16,811 nt of DNA. It comes from JACRAO01 sp964490895. GTDB lineage: Bacteria; Bdellovibrionota; UBA1018. Shown here in pieces: positions 14,725 to 16,811 of this stretch; the stretch's first letter is position 1, and each line of letters begins with the position of its first letter. The notes under the pieces were generated by a model, which saw only the letters and a program-made list of their open reading frames with translations, made no database searches and had not been told where the DNA came from. The DNA lies in assembly GCA_964490895.1 (NCBI GenBank), contig CAZBEI010000028.1:1-16811 (forward strand), in the 5' to 3' direction. The translations under genes were made by a program, and so were the position numbers.

Positions 14725-16176
14725 TTAAACTGGAGTTTTCCACACCCAAAAACAAACTCCGAGTAGTGTAATGAGCCCGAGGTAGGAGTAAGTAGGAGGA
14801 TTGAGGAGGCCGGCTTCGTAGGCTTTTAGCAAAGTGTAGTTCGTAGGCCCAACACTCTTGAATAAATTAAAATACTCCTCTAATGGGCGATTGGGTGATC
14901 CGTAAAATAAATAGATCCAAGCCGGGATTGACGCTAAAGTGAAAAAGCAAAGCAAGGGCCATTTTGAGTATTTTTGATAAACCCATTGAAACGCAGAGGT
15001 GCAAGCCAGGAGTGCAAAGGGAACAGAGTAAATGGTATAGCGCGCTCCATAAGATCCACCTGCAGGATTGATTTTAAGTGGAATGGCTGAAAAATAGCAA
15101 AAATTTCCGAACATTACTAAAAAAGTGGTCATCCAAATCACACGGTGTTTGAAAGAGCTAGATTTAGAAAAATGATACAGACAAGCGATGAGTCCCAAAG
15201 GCAACAGGGGATGATAAATCCATAAATTAATCTTAGAATCTGAAAAAACTCGTAATATTTTTGGCCAGGTCGGCAAAAAACTCCAAATTTGACTGCCCGT
15301 ATTATTTTTAAATAAATAATTTACAGGCTCTAGTGCTCTCATTTGATACGAAGTTGTCCAAGGACTTCCAAAAGCAACCCATTGGTACAAGAGCAAGAGA
15401 CAAAATGGAACTAAAAAACCAAATCCTAAAGTAATGACGCCTTTTTTTCTCTGGGCACTTGGAATGCTGAGCATGCTTGCAATAAAAACAATGCCAGAAT
15501 AAGAAAGGGCCGGATAATCGATGCTAGGAAGTGCCCCTAAAGTAAGGCCCATTAAAAAAAGAGTAGAGTATTTGTAGGGCGAGTTAAAATTTAAACAAAG
15601 CCTTACAAAGACAAGCCAAAGTAAAGTAGCTGCCAGAGTGTTGTGAAAAAATGTGGACGAAAAATCTGCCAAAGGTGTTCCGAGCATCAAAAAGGTACAC
15701 AAAATCATCAGCAGAGAGGAGTTTTTAAAACCTAAATGGGAGTATATTTTACAAAACCCAATGCCTAACCCTATCGCCAATGGAATGGATAAAAATAAAA
15801 CAGCATAGATGTGTAAGAGCAAGACTGAAAATCTTTTTTGAGATTCTCCGATCGTTGAATATTTTTTACTCATGGCATTTTTGATCATGAGGTCACATTT
15901 TTTTTCGAGAGATTCAGGTAGAAAAAAAAGAGTACTTTTTACTAATAAATAGACAGGGATGAGAAAAAAAGAAGTCCCAGGCGGCATGCCTGAAAAATAG
16001 TGCCCGTTGCGAGTGGCCACTTCTCGATGGTCGAACAAATAGGGATCAACTTGAATGGAACCCTCTTCTACGAGGGCTACCGTGAGTACGGAAATGGAGT
16101 TGGTCATTGAATTGTTAATGTATCCAGCGACAAAATAAGAATAAATCAAGGCAGAGATGATCCAAACTCTGTTCAT
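14725..16176 (-). CDS. Polytopic membrane protein, GT-C glycosyltransferase-like
   Basis: This 483-residue protein has about 10-12 hydrophobic segments and no soluble domain. The N-terminal stretch, first helix to SISVLTVALVEEGSIQVDPY, then GHYFSGMPPGTSFFLIPVYL, resembles the first periplasmic loop of lipid-carrier-dependent GT-C transferases (PMT/ArnT-like), where an early Asp is catalytic. D44 in SIQVDPY or D49 in LFDHRE are the candidates. Such enzymes transfer sugars from polyprenyl-phosphate donors on the periplasmic side. Its ATG overlaps the methyltransferase stop (ATGA) and has no Shine-Dalgarno, so it depends on translational coupling. The GT-9 gene follows within tens of bases. The context supports a role in glycan assembly, but donor and acceptor are unknown. 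An uncharacterised transporter-like protein is the alternative. Confidence 0.75.
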   Translation of the reverse strand: MNRVWIISALIYSYFVAGYINNSMTNSISVLTVALVEEGSIQVDPYLFDHREVATRNGHYFSGMPPGTSFFLIPVYLLVKSTLFFLPESLEKKCDLMIKNAMSKKYSTIGESQKRFSVLLLHIYAVLFLSIPLAIGLGIGFCKIYSHLGFKNSSLLMILCTFLMLGTPLADFSSTFFHNTLAATLLWLVFVRLCLNFNSPYKYSTLFLMGLTLGALPSIDYPALSYSGIVFIASMLSIPSAQRKKGVITLGFGFLVPFCLLLLYQWVAFGSPWTTSYQMRALEPVNYLFKNNTGSQIWSFLPTWPKILRVFSDSKINLWIYHPLLPLGLIACLYHFSKSSSFKHRVIWMTTFLVMFGNFCYFSAIPLKINPAGGSYGARYTIYSVPFALLACTSAFQWVYQKYSKWPLLCFFTLASIPAWIYLFYGSPNRPLEEYFNLFKSVGPTNYTLLKAYEAGLLNPPTYSYLGLITLLGVCFWVWKTPV

Positions 16177-16811
16177 GGTATTTTTTTTTCAATTTCAATT
16201 GTCATCATGGTACCGAAGAGGGGTTGGATAGGTTTCGATAAAAATTCGAAAAGTTGAATGAGAGGAAGGCAAAAAGAGGGAATCAGTGGACGGTAAGAAA
16301 GCCCTCCAGAAACGATATTGGAGAGGAGGGTATGGTATTTTATTTTAATAATTTTTAATTGAGGATAGCTTTTTTCAAACTCTTTTCTGTCTCGTTCAAA
16401 AATAATAGAGGGAATCGCATTGTTAGCCGAAGACAAGCGTTCGGTCGAATCATTTTTCCACTCTGTAATAGAATCATCCCAGTACTCACTCAAATGGCAG
16501 TGATTAAAAATAAATTTATTGATTGGAGACCCACTGGGTTCAATCATGACAAGTCTCCCACCAGGGCAAAGTGTGCGCAAGGCTTCTGAAAAAAATAGCC
16601 TCGGAGCTTTCATGTGATGCAAAACATTGACCATTACGATTCCGCGTAAGCTTTGGTTTTGGAATGGGAGAGACTCTGCGTGTACGACTTGTGTTACGTT
16701 CGTGTGCTTTACCACGTCTGTTTTAATGATTTCAGGTATAAAATGTTCTAGATAACTAGCGCCACAGCCTAACTCGATCACGGGATGGGACAGTGGCTTT
16801 GTTGCTTGTGT
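16173..16811 (-). CDS. SAM-dependent methyltransferase, class I (5' end outside window)
   Basis: The frame is open to the right edge of the window, giving 212 residues. The GTG at 16781 is probably internal, because motif I (VIELGCGASYLEHF) would otherwise be the extreme N-terminus. Motif I binds SAM. The acidic IKTDVV, the ESLPFQNQSLRGIVMVNVLH stretch (motif IV region) and LRTLCPGGRLVMIEPSGSP follow in the order of Methyltransf_11-type enzymes. The C-terminal 60 residues carry hydrophobic stretches (GGLSYRPLIPSFCLPLIQLF), suggesting a lipid or membrane-associated substrate. It overlaps the membrane protein gene by 4 bp and is the first visible gene of the operon. The likely job is methylation of a sugar or lipid intermediate; the substrate is inferred only from neighbours. 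Confidence 0.88.
   Translation of the reverse strand, partial: TQATKPLSHPVIELGCGASYLEHFIPEIIKTDVVKHTNVTQVVHAESLPFQNQSLRGIVMVNVLHHMKAPRLFFSEALRTLCPGGRLVMIEPSGSPINKFIFNHCHLSEYWDDSITEWKNDSTERLSSANNAIPSIIFERDRKEFEKSYPQLKIIKIKYHTLLSNIVSGGLSYRPLIPSFCLPLIQLFEFLSKPIQPLFGTMMTIEIEKKIP

Noticed and set aside
1..16811. tRNA, rRNA or CRISPR array
   Set aside because: I saw no cloverleaf-like gene, no conserved rRNA stretch and no regular repeat-spacer series beyond the three direct repeats near the Fic gene.

Overview
The window looks like chromosomal DNA of a Gram-negative bacterium, most likely of the Bdellovibrionota or a related predatory-type lineage. The best lineage clue is the regulator at 10568-11365. 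It has the TIGR02147/DUF4423 architecture, which is characteristic of Bdellovibrio-like bacteria and Fibrobacteres. The rest fits: several secreted Cys-rich or unrecognised proteins, an LPS/glycan-type glycosyltransferase operon, strong GGAGG ribosome sites and AT-rich spacers. No tRNA, rRNA, CRISPR array or insertion sequence is visible.

Layout. 2-610(+) is the 3' part of a Cys-rich, probably exported protein. 626-3516(-) is a two-gene operon of aconitase A followed by a small coiled-coil protein. It diverges from a membrane pyrophosphatase at 3636-6107(+), and the shared 119-bp spacer holds a good sigma70-like promoter for the pyrophosphatase. The pyrophosphatase 3' end overlaps a convergent AAA+/DUF4143 ATPase (6091-7272, -) by 17 bp. 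Upstream of that ATPase are a perfect 14-bp inverted repeat and then htpX plus a stand-alone FliG-C-like gene (7376-8724, -), joined by an ATGA overlap. Next on the minus strand is a Fic protein with an AbiEi-like winged-helix N-terminus (8897-10351). Three ~17-bp direct repeats 30-31 bp apart lie just in front of it.

Divergent from the Fic gene is a plus-strand cassette (10568-13344): a TIGR02147 regulator, a 538-aa secreted protein with an HELSH motif and an ankyrin-like segment, and a 117-aa Cys-rich secreted protein. A perfect 9-bp palindrome lies in the Fic/regulator spacer. The window closes with a minus-strand operon (13527-16811): SAM methyltransferase (5' end outside the window), polytopic GT-C-like membrane protein, and GT-9 heptosyltransferase-like enzyme, probably for envelope glycan assembly.

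Functionally, aconitase and pyrophosphatase are core metabolism and energy genes, and htpX is membrane quality control. The accessory interest lies in the Fic/winged-helix fusion with its repeat array, the regulator plus secreted-protein cassette, and the degenerate FliG-C protein coupled to HtpX. No stretch over 300 bases lacks a gene.
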